Positions 1 to 9,130 of a DNA stretch of 64,000 nt are shown piece after piece (within the stretch, counting starts at the first letter, position 1; every line of letters begins with the position of its first letter). Under the pieces are notes generated by a model, which ran no database searches, was not told where the DNA came from, and worked only from the letters and a program-made list of their open reading frames with translations. The stretch comes from Devosia rhodophyticola (lineage in GTDB: Bacteria > Pseudomonadota > Alphaproteobacteria > Rhizobiales > Devosiaceae), in contig NZ_CP118247.1 of the NCBI RefSeq assembly GCF_028816475.1, positions 3,402,001 through 3,466,000 of the forward strand, read 5' to 3'. The position numbers and the translations under genes were made by a program.

Positions 1-397
1 TCGCCCACGCAAATGATCGGCTGCAGACTGGCGCCGAGAGCGGCTTCGGCTTTGGCGCGCACCATTTCGCTGGTTTCACCGTGATCGGCGCGACGTTCCG
101 AGTGGCCGACAATGACGTATTGTGCGCCGGCGTCGGCAAGCATGGTTGCACTGATGTCGCCGGTGTGGGCGCCTGAATTTTCGGCGTGGCAATCCTGTCC
201 GCCGAGCGCAATACCGGCCGAAGCGGTTTTGGCGCAGGCGGGAGCGATCAGCGTTGCGGGGGGCAGAGGACGACAATTGCGCGTGGGGCTTCGCCCGTTG
301 TCAGCAGTTTTGCCAATGCCTGCAGTTCATCGAGCGACGCGGACGTGCCGTTCATTTTCCAGTTACCCGCAATCATGGGGGTTATTTTCGATGTCAC
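1..397 (-). CDS. tpiA: Triose-phosphate isomerase, N-terminal part (frameshifted, runs off left edge)
   Basis: Cytoplasmic glycolytic/gluconeogenic enzyme interconverting dihydroxyacetone phosphate and glyceraldehyde 3-phosphate. The start region reads [10 protein letters not shown], the family hallmark carrying the catalytic-site Asn and Lys. After a frame change the protein continues with [26 protein letters not shown] and VIVGHSERR, which holds the catalytic His. A GTG at 397 gives the usual short leader before GNWKMNG; an ATG at 376 is the alternative. The reading frame breaks at the G6 run at 258-263 (C6 on the coding strand): one more C would join CPP to ATLIAPAC exactly. The gene is normally essential for sugar metabolism, so I read this as a sequence error. 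The C-terminal half, with the catalytic Glu, lies outside the window. Confidence 0.93.
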
Positions 398-594
398 TGT
401 AAAAGCTCCTGCCTCTTGCACCGGGGCCAGTATTGCCCTAACCCGGCGTGGTTGTCTTGTTACGTTGGTCGTCCGGCGTGGCGAAACCACATGTGCCTCA
501 AGGAAAAGTGGAATGGACTTTTTCTCTGGGCGCTTTACTAGTATCTCCGCCTAGCAGCGGTAAAGCCTAGACCTCGCGTATTGGAACGTCTGAC

Positions 595-2463
595 ATGCTC
601 GATAGTTTGCGTATTTTTGCAAAATCCTGGCCCGGCAAGATCATGGGTGGCTTTTTGCTGGTCGGATTGGCCGGATTTGGCATCAATAATGTTATCACGA
701 GCCTCGGCTCCAATACGGTGGCGCGCGTTGGCGATGTCGAGATTACGTCACGTGATTTTCTGCGGGACTATCAGAATCAGCTCAATCGCGTTGCTAGTCA
801 AATTGGACGGATGCCAACCAGCGAAGAGGCCGTGAGCCTGGGCGTTCCTTCCATGGTCATTGGCGATCTGGCGCAGAACGCGGCGCTGGATCAGATGGCA
901 AGCAATTATGGGCTGGGGGTTTCAGATGACCGCCTCAGTAACTTGCTGCGAAAGGACCCCAATTTTGCGGGAACGCTCGGCAACTTTGATCCGACCACTT
1001 TTTCGGACGTGTTGCGGCGCAGCGGAATAACCGAATCCGAATATCTGGAAAATGAGGCCAAGTCAGCACAACGGCAGCAGCTGGTCTTGTCGCTGTTTGG
1101 CGATACGCAATTGCCCGAGGCGGCATCAAAGCTGATCAACCGGTTTATCGGCGACAAACGCACCATTGATTATATCGTGCTGAACGAGACCGATATCGAG
1201 ACACCGCCCGCGCCGACCGAGGACGAGTTGGCGGCCTATCTCAAGGACCATCAAAGCGAATATCGCACTGTGGAAACGCGCTCGGTCAAGGTTATGGCGC
1301 TGTCGCCCGAGATCATGGCGCAGAGCAAGTCCATCGACGATGCGGCGATTGCTGCGGAATACGAGAAGACCAAGGCAAGTCTGATCAAGCCGGAAACGCG
1401 CACGATTGAGCAGGTTGTGCTGGGTGATGATCTGGTGAAGACGTTTGAAGACGGCAAGTTGGCGGGCGAGAGCTTTGACGACCTGGTTGCCGCGAATAAT
1501 CTGTCGCCTACCGAATTGGGCACGCTGTCGCAGGCGCAGATCAATGATGGTGATTTGGGCGATGCGGCGTTTTCATTGCCAGCAGATGGTTTTGCGGTGA
1601 TCGACGGGGTTGCGGGCAAGCGGGCGATCCATGTCAGCGCGATTGATGTTGGTGGACAGACGTCTCTGGATGACGCCAAGTCCGATATCGCCGCCAAGCT
1701 GGCGTTGGCTGAAGCCAAAAATGATTATGCAACGATCCTCGATCAGATCGAGGAGTTGCGCGCGGCGTTCCGACCAATTGATGAAATTGCACAGCGCTAT
1801 GACCTCAAGACATACGACCTCGTCGTCAGCGCTGATGGTAGTGCACTGGCTGCGGTTGACGGGTTAAAGGACGCGGATCGCGGTAAGGTTTCGCAGGCGA
1901 TTTTTTCAGCTGAAGATGGCAAGCTGTCGCCGACGGTGACGCTCGGTGCCAATAATAATGTCTGGTTTGATCTAGGCACTATCGAGCCGGCGCGCGATGA
2001 GACACTCGATGAAGTGCGCGAAGAAGTATCGACCGCCTGGACTGCCGAAAAAGTCGACGCTGCCATTTCCGACACTGCCGACAAGATCGTCGCGCGTCTC
2101 GACGCTGGTGAAGCGCTGGGCGACATTGCCGCGTCGATGAATACGTTTCCGCAGTTGTCGCTGCAGTTTGGTCGGTCAGGCGAAGCAGATACATCGATTG
2201 ATTCTGCAGTTGCCTCAAAGGTCTTTGCGGGTGGACCAGACAATCATGGTACGGCGCTCAACAATGATGGCGAGCAGATTGTATTTTCGGTGGCCAGCGT
2301 CGTTCCCGCTGACGGACCGCTAGAAGCCCAGGCGCTCGATTCGATCAACACCGATCAGCGCAACGGGCTTTATGCCGAATTTGTCACCGGCGTGAGGGAC
2401 GAAGCAGGCTTGCGGATCAATGAGCAGGCATTGCAGCAGACGCTGTCGCTGGTCGGCCAATAG
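595..2463 (+). CDS. ppiD: PpiD/SurA-type peptidyl-prolyl isomerase-like periplasmic folding factor
   Basis: A 622-residue inner-membrane-anchored periplasmic chaperone. A short cytoplasmic N-terminus is followed by one membrane segment (about residues 17-37), then a SurA_N-type helical domain (about 40-190) and a parvulin-like middle region (about 265-350). The parvulin part is degenerate, with no clear GGDLG-type catalytic loop, so a chaperone role is more likely than isomerase activity. It is divergent from tpiA. It ends only 25 nt before trpE with no terminator between them, so it is probably the first gene of the trp-moa transcript. The family is sure; the symbol is by analogy. Confidence 0.85.
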   Translation: MLDSLRIFAKSWPGKIMGGFLLVGLAGFGINNVITSLGSNTVARVGDVEITSRDFLRDYQNQLNRVASQIGRMPTSEEAVSLGVPSMVIGDLAQNAALDQMASNYGLGVSDDRLSNLLRKDPNFAGTLGNFDPTTFSDVLRRSGITESEYLENEAKSAQRQQLVLSLFGDTQLPEAASKLINRFIGDKRTIDYIVLNETDIETPPAPTEDELAAYLKDHQSEYRTVETRSVKVMALSPEIMAQSKSIDDAAIAAEYEKTKASLIKPETRTIEQVVLGDDLVKTFEDGKLAGESFDDLVAANNLSPTELGTLSQAQINDGDLGDAAFSLPADGFAVIDGVAGKRAIHVSAIDVGGQTSLDDAKSDIAAKLALAEAKNDYATILDQIEELRAAFRPIDEIAQRYDLKTYDLVVSADGSALAAVDGLKDADRGKVSQAIFSAEDGKLSPTVTLGANNNVWFDLGTIEPARDETLDEVREEVSTAWTAEKVDAAISDTADKIVARLDAGEALGDIAASMNTFPQLSLQFGRSGEADTSIDSAVASKVFAGGPDNHGTALNNDGEQIVFSVASVVPADGPLEAQALDSINTDQRNGLYAEFVTGVRDEAGLRINEQALQQTLSLVGQ

Positions 2464-2488
2464 CAGTTTTAACTAGCAGGCGAGTTTT

Positions 2489-3996
2489 ATGGGCGACGAT
2501 CACTTTCGGCAGTTCGCGGATCTATACGATGCGGGAAAGTCTCAGATCGTCTGGCGTCGCATTGTTGCCGACCTCGAAACGCCGGTTGGCACCTATCTGA
2601 AGCTTGCTCAGGACCGGCAGAACACGTTCTTGCTGGAGTCAGTGCAAGACGGCGCCATTCGCGGCCGATATTCAATAATCGGGATGGAGCCGGATGTCAT
2701 CCTGAAGGTGGAAGCTGGCACCGCGCTGATCAATCGCGCCGTCCATACCCACCCCGATCGGTTTGATCCGATTTCTGACGCTCCGCTGGATGCGTTGCGC
2801 GCGCTTGTAGCCAGCTCGAAAATAGAGGTGCCGCCCGGCCTGCCGCCGCAGTCAGCCGGGATTTATGGCTATCTGGGCTATGAAATGGTCCGCTATATGG
2901 AAGTGTTGCCCAATAGCAATGTTGACCATCTTGGCCTGCCAGAAGCTGTGTTGATGCGGCCCTCGCTGTTGGCCATTTTTGATACACTCAAGGATGAGCT
3001 TTATCTGACCGCACCGATCTATGTGCGCGATGGTGTCAGCGCCAGGCAGGCATGGGAAAGCGCACAGTCGCGCATGGATGAGGCCATGGAACGGCTAAGC
3101 CGGGCCCTGCCGACAGCGCCGGTTCTGCCGGATCTGGAAAATCTTGAAGTGACTAGCAATACCAGTCGCGAACGCTATTTTGAGATGGTTGCCGCCGCTA
3201 AGGACTATATCACCGCCGGTGATGTCTTCCAGGTGGTGTTGAGCCAGCGGTTTGAGGCTGAATTCACCCTCCCCCGACGGCGCTATATCGCGCTTTGCGT
3301 CGGACCAATCCCTCGCCTTATATGTATTTTCTGGATTTTGGCGGTTTTTCGATTGCCGGGTCCAGCCCGGAAGTCCTGGTGCGAGTGCAGGATGGGGAGA
3401 TTACCATCCGGCCAATCGCTGGAACGCGCAAGCGCGGGTCAACGCCGACACGAGATCAGGAGTTGGCGGCCGAACTATTGTCCGACCCCAAGGAGCTTGC
3501 TGAACATTTGATGCTGCTTGATCTGGGGCGCAACGACGTGGGGCGCGTGGCCAAGACAGGCACGGTCAAAGTCACCGACAAGTTCTTTCTTGAATTTTAC
3601 TCACACGTCATGCACATCGTTTCCAACGTGGTGGGCGTGCTTGACCCGAAATATGATTTTGTCGACGCCTTGAGCGCGGGCTTTCCAGCGGGCACGCTTT
3701 CTGGGGCGCCCAAGGTTCGTGCGATGGAAATCATTGACGAACTCGAAATGTCTCGCCGCGGTATCTATGGCGGATGCGTTGGCTATTTTGGCGCTGACGG
3801 GGCGATGGACACCTGCATTGTGCTGCGCACCGCAATCGTCAAAGATGGTAAGCTCTATGCGCAGGCGGGCGCAGGCATTGTTGCCGACAGCAAGCCCGAG
3901 CTTGAACAATTAGAATGTGAAAACAAGGCAAGGGCCCTGTTCAGCGCTGCTGAAGAAGCGCTGCGCTACGCGGGTGAAGCCAGGATCGGGCAATGA
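2489..3996 (+). CDS. trpE: Anthranilate synthase component I (one frameshift)
   Basis: Converts chorismate and ammonia to anthranilate, the first step of tryptophan synthesis, together with TrpG. Residues 48-51 (LLES), followed by the GRYSIIG segment, form the typical tryptophan feedback site. The chorismate-binding C-terminal part includes [35 protein letters not shown] and the GAGIVADS end motif. The reading frame breaks in the C5 run at 3271-3275: adding one C restores [19 protein letters not shown]. The length of 1508 nt is one short of a multiple of three, as a single deletion predicts. Its stop overlaps the trpG start (ATGA). It is not fused to trpG, unlike the TrpE(G) fusion of Rhizobium. 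Confidence 0.95.
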
Positions 3997-4592
3997 CCAA
4001 AACGCTTGTCATCGATAATTATGACAGTTTCACCTACAATCTGGTGCATTTCCTCGGAGAGCTCGGCGCCGATATCAGCGTGCACCGCAACGACAAGATT
4101 ACCCTGGACGAAATTGCAGCGATTGTGCCCGATGCCATCGTTCTGTCTCCTGGCCCCTGCACGCCGAACGAAGCGGGCATTTGTCTGGCGTTGATCGAGC
4201 GGTTTGCTCCGACAACGCCATTGCTCGGCGTGTGTCTGGGCCATCAGGCCATTGGTCAGGCCATGGGCGGCAAAGTTATCCGCGCACCGCATTTGATGCA
4301 CGGCAAGACAAGCCCGATCAATCACACGGGCAAAGGCCTGTTCCGTGGGCTGAATGCCGGTTTTGAGGCAACGCGTTATCATTCGCTGATCGTTGAGCGC
4401 GATAGCCTGCCGGACGTTCTGGAAATTACCGCGTCAAGCGATGACGGCCTGATCATGGGCATGCAGCACGCCGAATGGCCAGTGCACGGCGTGCAGTTTC
4501 ATCCCGAAAGCATTGCCTCGGAAAACGGGCATGCCTTGCTACAGAATTTTCTCAATCTGGCCCGCGATTTCAATTTGGGGAAGGCTGCCTGA
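3993..4592 (+). CDS. trpG: Anthranilate synthase component II (glutamine amidotransferase)
   Basis: Supplies ammonia from glutamine to TrpE. It is 199 residues and opens with the class I amidotransferase start [11 protein letters not shown]. The catalytic triad is visible: nucleophile Cys81 in GVCLGHQ, and His170 and Glu172 in GVQFHPES. The oxyanion segment [11 protein letters not shown] is intact. The ATG overlaps the trpE stop, and its own stop overlaps the trpD start by one base, indicating translational coupling. In many bacteria TrpG also serves aminodeoxychorismate synthesis; nothing here settles that. Confidence 0.97.
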   Translation: MTKTLVIDNYDSFTYNLVHFLGELGADISVHRNDKITLDEIAAIVPDAIVLSPGPCTPNEAGICLALIERFAPTTPLLGVCLGHQAIGQAMGGKVIRAPHLMHGKTSPINHTGKGLFRGLNAGFEATRYHSLIVERDSLPDVLEITASSDDGLIMGMQHAEWPVHGVQFHPESIASENGHALLQNFLNLARDFNLGKAA

Positions 4593-5611
4593 TGGATATC
4601 AAATCAGCGCTCAACAAGATCGCGGACAGCCGCGATTTGACCGGCGAAGAAATGCGCGGCGTCATTGATATCATCATGTCGGGCGACGCCACGCCCTCCC
4701 AGATTGGCGCTTTCTTGATGGGCATGCGGGTCAAGGGCGAAACGGTTGGTGAGATTGCGGCGGCTGTGTCGATCATGCGCCAGAAAATGGTGAAGGTTGA
4801 CGCCCCCGAAGACGCGATTGATATTGTGGGCACCGGTGGGGACGGATCTGGAACGCTGAATATTTCCACTGCCAGCGCCATTGTCGTCGCGGCGGCGGGA
4901 GTGCCGGTCGCCAAGCATGGCAACAAGGCGCTGTCGTCCAAATCCGGCTCTTCGCAGGCGCTCGAAGCGCTGGGCGTCAAGCTTGATCTGTCACCAGACC
5001 AGATCGGGCGCTGTATCAAGCAGGCCGGAATCGGCTTCATGTTTGCCCCCCAGCATCACCCGGCGATGCGCCACGTCGGCCCTGCCCGCGTTGAACTGGG
5101 CGTGCGCACCATGTTCAATCTGCTGGGGCCACAATCGAATCCGGCGGGCGTGCGCCGTTATATGCTCGGCGTTTATGATCAGGAATGGGTTGAACCAGTT
5201 GCGGCGGCGCTGTTGGCCAACCGGGCCGTCAAGGCCTGGGTTGTGCATGGCAGCGACGGCCTGGACGAATTGACCACCACCGGGCCGAGCTTTGTCGCCC
5301 AGATCGCCAATGGTGATTTGCGCAGCTTTGAAGTCACGCCAGAAGATGCGGGCCTCAAGCGCGCCAGCATCGAAGACATTGCCGGCGGCGACCCCGAATA
5401 CAATGCCGGAGCAATTACAGAACTGCTGGCTGGCGCGCCGGGCGCCTATCGCGATATAGTGCTGCTCAACAGTGCGGCGTCATTTATCGTAGCCGAGCGG
5501 GCTGACGACCTCAAATCGGGCGCGGCGCTTGCTGCCGAAATGATTGATAGTGGCAAGGCCAGACAGACATTGGAGCGATTGGTCGCCATATCCAACGAGA
5601 CCGGGCAATGA
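4592..5611 (+). CDS. trpD: Anthranilate phosphoribosyltransferase
   Basis: Transfers phosphoribose from PRPP to anthranilate. It has 339 residues, normal for the family. The PRPP/Mg-binding glycine loop [15 protein letters not shown] is present, as are [13 protein letters not shown] and the anthranilate-site motif [16 protein letters not shown]. The chosen start, [10 protein letters not shown], uses the ATG that overlaps the trpG stop; a longer upstream reading would overlap trpG heavily. The stop overlaps the trpC start (ATGA). Confidence 0.97.
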   Translation: MDIKSALNKIADSRDLTGEEMRGVIDIIMSGDATPSQIGAFLMGMRVKGETVGEIAAAVSIMRQKMVKVDAPEDAIDIVGTGGDGSGTLNISTASAIVVAAAGVPVAKHGNKALSSKSGSSQALEALGVKLDLSPDQIGRCIKQAGIGFMFAPQHHPAMRHVGPARVELGVRTMFNLLGPQSNPAGVRRYMLGVYDQEWVEPVAAALLANRAVKAWVVHGSDGLDELTTTGPSFVAQIANGDLRSFEVTPEDAGLKRASIEDIAGGDPEYNAGAITELLAGAPGAYRDIVLLNSAASFIVAERADDLKSGAALAAEMIDSGKARQTLERLVAISNETGQ

Positions 5612-6416
5612 ACGACATTCTTCAGCAGATTGAATCTTACAAGCGTGAGGAAATCGCAGCCGCAAAGACCATGCGGCCCTGGGCGGAAGTTGTGGCACAG
5701 GCGCATGATCAGCCTGCCCCGCGCGGATTTGTCAATGCGATCAAGACCAAGCGGAGCGAAGGCAAATATGCGCTGATCGCCGAGGTCAAGAAGGCCAGCC
5801 CGTCCAAGGGTCTGATCCGGGAAAATTTCGATCCGTCCGCCATCGCGCGGGCCTATGAAATGGGCGGCGCTGCCTGTCTTTCGGTGCTGACCGATCGGCC
5901 ATCGTTTCAGGGGTCGCCGAGCTATCTGATCGAGGCGCGCGCGGCCACGCGATTGCCGGTTCTACGCAAGGATTTTTGTTCGAGACCTATCAGGTCGTCG
6001 AGGCGCGCGCCTGGGGAGCTGATTGCATTTTGATCATTCTCGCCGCCGTGGGCGATGATGTTGCGCGCTATTTGCTCGACGCCGCCGAAGAATGGGGCAT
6101 GGATGCGCTGGTTGAGGTGCATGACCAGCTCGAACTGGATCGGGCATTGGCGCTCGATGCAAAATTTATTGGCATCAACAACCGCAATCTGCGCACTTTT
6201 GAAACGCGTTTGGAAACCTCGGTTGATCTTTCGGTAGGTGTTCCGCCCGGCATTCTGCTGGTCAGCGAAAGCGGTATTGGCGATCATGCCGACGTCAAAC
6301 AGCTCGATGAAAAGGCTGGAATCGGTACGTTTTTGATCGGTGAAAGTCTGATGCGGCAGGCGGACGTTGCTGCGGCGACCCGCGCCCTACTGTTTGGTGA
6401 AACCGTCAGTTCGTAA
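5608..6416 (+). CDS. trpC: Indole-3-glycerol-phosphate synthase (one frameshift)
   Basis: A TIM-barrel enzyme closing the indole ring from CdRP. Motifs read across both frames: [11 protein letters not shown] (catalytic Lys), LPVLRKDF, then [33 protein letters not shown] and LVSESGI. The frame breaks in the T5 run at 5973-5977: one more T gives RKDFLFETYQ. The 809-nt length fits a single-base deletion. It starts inside the trpD stop and its TAA shares its last A with the moaC ATG. trpF, trpB and trpA are not in the window, as expected from split trp genes in Alphaproteobacteria. Confidence 0.95.
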
Positions 6417-6898
6417 TGGCGGCCCCCCTCACCCATCTCAATGACCGGGGCGAAGCCCACATTGTCGATGTTGGCGACAAGGCGATAACGCGCCGACAGG
6501 CCGTGGCCGCAGCGCGGCTGGTCGCCAAAGCCGAAACCATTGCTGCCATAGCGGGTGGTTCGCTCAAAAAAGGCGACGCATTGGCTGTGGCGCGTGTTGC
6601 CGGGATCATGGCTGCAAAGAAGACGGCTGATCTCATCCCACTCTGCCATCCGATCGCATTGACCAAAATCAGCGTCGATATAGACGTTGAAGCTGGTGGA
6701 TTGAGCCTGCGAATTTTGGCGCGCGCCGAAACCACGGGGCAAACCGGGGTTGAAATGGAAGCACTTGTCGCGGCGTCGACCGCGGCGCTGACGCTATACG
6801 ACATGGCCAAGGCGATTGATCGAGATATGGTCGTTACCGATGTCTGTGTCCTCGAAAAATCGGGCGGCAAGTCGGGCGATTATCGGAAGCACCCATGA
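6416..6898 (+). CDS. moaC: Cyclic pyranopterin monophosphate synthase
   Basis: Second enzyme of molybdenum-cofactor synthesis, turning the MoaA product into cyclic pyranopterin monophosphate. It has 160 residues. Family motifs are LIPLCHP at about residues 73-79, ETTGQTGVEMEAL, and YDMAKAIDRDM with the conserved Lys and Asp. The ATG overlaps the trpC stop and the gene runs into moeA with an ATGA overlap, so it is translated from the same message as the tryptophan genes. Confidence 0.97.
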   Translation: MAAPLTHLNDRGEAHIVDVGDKAITRRQAVAAARLVAKAETIAAIAGGSLKKGDALAVARVAGIMAAKKTADLIPLCHPIALTKISVDIDVEAGGLSLRILARAETTGQTGVEMEALVAASTAALTLYDMAKAIDRDMVVTDVCVLEKSGGKSGDYRKHP

Positions 6899-8103
6899 GC
6901 CTGTTGCCGGTTGAAGATGCCATCGCCGCCATCCTGGGACGTGTGCCGGCGCCAACCGGTGAGCGGGTTGGATTGGCAGAGGCCAACGGGCGCGTGCTGT
7001 TTGAGCCCCTGATTGCCAGCCACAACCAGCCGCCGTTCAACGCCAGCGCCATGGACGGCTATGCCGTTCGTGCGGGCGATATGGCGCCGGGCAAGTCGTT
7101 CTCAGTCATTGGTGTGTCGCAGGCGGGTGCTGGGTTTTCAGGATCTGTTGGCGCCGGACAGTGCGTGAGGATTTTTACCGGTGCACCGGTGCCGGAAGGT
7201 GCCGACGCGGTGATCATGCAGGAGGAGGCGGAGGCGCGCGACGGCGCAGCGACGTTTTCCAGCCGACCTCCTGTTGGGCGCAGCATTCGGCCGATTGGCA
7301 ACGACTTTGCCACTGGGCGGCAGTTGATGGCGGCGGGGGATGTGTTGGGGCCCTATTCGCTGGCACTAGCAGCGGCGGCGAACAAGGCAGAAATTGTGGC
7401 GAGCCGACGCCCTCGGATCGCCGTTTTGGCGACGGGCGATGAGTTGCAGTTGCCGGGCCAACCACTGGGCCCGGATGAAATCGTGGCGTCGAACAATTTC
7501 GGGCTGGTGCCAATGTTTGCCCCCTATGCCCAGGAGGTTCTGGATCTGGGTATTGCGCGAGATGATCGGGTTACTCTGCGCGCCAAGCTGGTTGAGGCTT
7601 TTGATCGTGGCATCGACATGCTGGTGACGACGGGCGGGGCGAGCGTGGGGGATCACGATATCGTTCAGGAAGTACTGAAGGATATTGGCGTTGAGCTGGA
7701 TTTCTGGCGCATAAACATGCGGCCGGGCAAACCATTGATGTTCGGTACCCGGGGCAGCACATTGGTTTTCGGACTGCCGGGCAATCCGGTTTCGGCCATG
7801 GTGACGGCGGCACTGTTCATCAAACCGGCACTGCGGCAGTGGCTGGGAATGAAAATGGCGGTCCCGACCCCGATGCGCCTGCCGCTCGCCGGGCCGACAC
7901 CGCCCAATTCGTCGCGCCGTCATTTCATGCGGGCAAGGCTTGTGTCTGGCAGCGTTGGCATGGCGGTTGAGCCGATCAGCCAGACGGACAGCGGGCACAC
8001 CTCATCGCTGGCGCAGGCCGATGTCTTGATTTTCCAGCCGGAGAATGATCCGGGGCAGCCGGTGGGTACGGTGGTTGATTGCGTTAGATTGGATGCGTTT
8101 TAG
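6895..8103 (+). CDS. moeA: Molybdopterin molybdenumtransferase
   Basis: Inserts molybdate into adenylated molybdopterin. It has 402 residues with the usual order of parts: PFNASAMDGYAV near the N-terminus, GNDFATG, the MoCF-binding domain with ATGDEL and TTGGASVGDHD, the GLPGNPVSAMV loop, and a C-terminal beta domain. The start overlaps the moaC stop. A gene of the uracil-DNA glycosylase family follows after 14 nt. MobA, another step of the same pathway, is encoded at about 34.3 kb. Confidence 0.96.
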   Translation: MSLLPVEDAIAAILGRVPAPTGERVGLAEANGRVLFEPLIASHNQPPFNASAMDGYAVRAGDMAPGKSFSVIGVSQAGAGFSGSVGAGQCVRIFTGAPVPEGADAVIMQEEAEARDGAATFSSRPPVGRSIRPIGNDFATGRQLMAAGDVLGPYSLALAAAANKAEIVASRRPRIAVLATGDELQLPGQPLGPDEIVASNNFGLVPMFAPYAQEVLDLGIARDDRVTLRAKLVEAFDRGIDMLVTTGGASVGDHDIVQEVLKDIGVELDFWRINMRPGKPLMFGTRGSTLVFGLPGNPVSAMVTAALFIKPALRQWLGMKMAVPTPMRLPLAGPTPPNSSRRHFMRARLVSGSVGMAVEPISQTDSGHTSSLAQADVLIFQPENDPGQPVGTVVDCVRLDAF

Positions 8104-8117
8104 CGGCGGGGATAGCT

Positions 8118-8711
8118 GTGAGCGGGCAGTTGGAAAAAATTTTGGGGGAAGCGCGGCGCTGCCAGATTTGTGCCCACGAGTTGCCGATGGGCCCGCGACC
8201 GATCATTCAGGCGGGGACAGGCGCGCGGATATTGATTGTCGGGCAGGCACCGGGTCGAAAAGTCCATTTGAGCGGCGTTCCGTGGGACGATCAGAGCGGG
8301 GACCGGCTGCGCGAGTGGATGGGGATCGACAAGGCGCGGTTTTATGACCCCGACTGTATTGCCATTCTGCCGATGGGGTTTTGCTATCCGGGCGCGGTTG
8401 CCGGTGGCGGCGATCGACCGCCGGACAAACGCTGCGCCCCTGCCTGGCATCAACGCATTCGTGAAGAGTTGCCCAACGTCGAGTTGACGCTGTTGGTGGG
8501 CGGTTATGCGCAGAAATACTATCTGGAACAACCATCGGGATCGCTGACCGACACAGTGGCGGCATTTGAGAAATTTATGCCAACCACCCTGCCCTTGCCG
8601 CATCCAAGCTGGCGGGTGGTTGGCTGGATGCGGCGCAACGGTTGGTTTGAAAGCAAGGTGTTACCTGCGTTGCGCGAGCGGGTGGCAGCGTTAGTCAGTG
8701 ACGATCATTGA
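8118..8711 (+). CDS. Uracil-DNA glycosylase-family protein
   Basis: A 197-residue protein of the UDG superfamily starting at GTG. The water-activating loop motif appears as GQAPGRKVHLSG and is followed by DDQSGDRLREWMG, as in base-excision glycosylases. LPLPHPSWR near the C-terminus corresponds to the His-containing intercalation loop. Two cysteines (CQIC) lie near residue 15, but the full four-cysteine iron-sulfur set of family 4 is not obvious. It probably belongs to the poorly characterised UDG-like group common in Proteobacteria. It is likely the last gene of the trp-moa transcript; substrate and activity are untested. Confidence 0.82.
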   Translation: MSGQLEKILGEARRCQICAHELPMGPRPIIQAGTGARILIVGQAPGRKVHLSGVPWDDQSGDRLREWMGIDKARFYDPDCIAILPMGFCYPGAVAGGGDRPPDKRCAPAWHQRIREELPNVELTLLVGGYAQKYYLEQPSGSLTDTVAAFEKFMPTTLPLPHPSWRVVGWMRRNGWFESKVLPALRERVAALVSDDH

Positions 8712-8778
8712 TTTCTCATGGGCCGTGACGTGACCGGTCTTGATCCCATATTGCGGCTTATCTGCAAATGCGCGCCGA

Positions 8779-8982
8779 CTACCATTTCTGGCGGTCGTAC
8801 CAATCATCGACCTCCTTGCGGACATCGTCCTTGGCCTTGCCGTATCGCTCCTGAAGTTTACCCTCAAGCTGCTCGCGGTTGCCGTTGATCTGGTCGATGT
8901 CGTCGTCAGTGAGTTTGCCCCACTGCTCCTTGACCTTACCTGTTATCTGCTTCCAGCTGCCTTCAACACGATTCCAGTCCAT
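8779..8982 (-). CDS. CsbD-like general stress protein
   Basis: A 67-residue charged, hydrophilic protein of the CsbD family. The start MDWNRVEGSWKQITGKVKEQWG and the C-terminal WYDRQKW pattern are typical. The ATG at 8982 is preceded by GGGAGAAGG; a longer upstream reading would include non-conserved sequence. Members are induced by general stress in many bacteria but their biochemical role is unknown. A perfect EcfG-type promoter sits 32 nt upstream of the start. Confidence 0.9.
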   Translation of the reverse strand: MDWNRVEGSWKQITGKVKEQWGKLTDDDIDQINGNREQLEGKLQERYGKAKDDVRKEVDDWYDRQKW

Positions 8983-9013
8983 GACCTTCTCCCTTGATTG
9001 AGTGTGGGAAAAC

Positions 9014-9038
9014 AACGTCCTTGGCTTGGCTATGTTCC
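9014..9038 (-). promoter_or_regulatory. EcfG-type general stress promoter of the csbD-like gene
   Basis: On the minus strand the sequence is GGAAC, sixteen bases, CGTT. This exactly matches the alphaproteobacterial sigma-EcfG consensus. The -10 element ends 32 nt before the csbD-like ATG. Confidence 0.85.
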
Positions 9039-9130
9039 AATGGCTGGTGAACGAAGCGGGCATGCGCAAATCAGACCCTTGCTATTGGGGGGGCAGATCA
9101 TCCATCGTGCGCCCGAACGGAGAGGCAGAC

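Noticed and set aside
8740..8997. Hydrophobic-looking 85-codon plus-strand frame
   Set aside because: It is the antisense of the csbD-like gene; charged codons read backwards give Leu and Val. The minus-strand gene has a family match, ribosome site and promoter.
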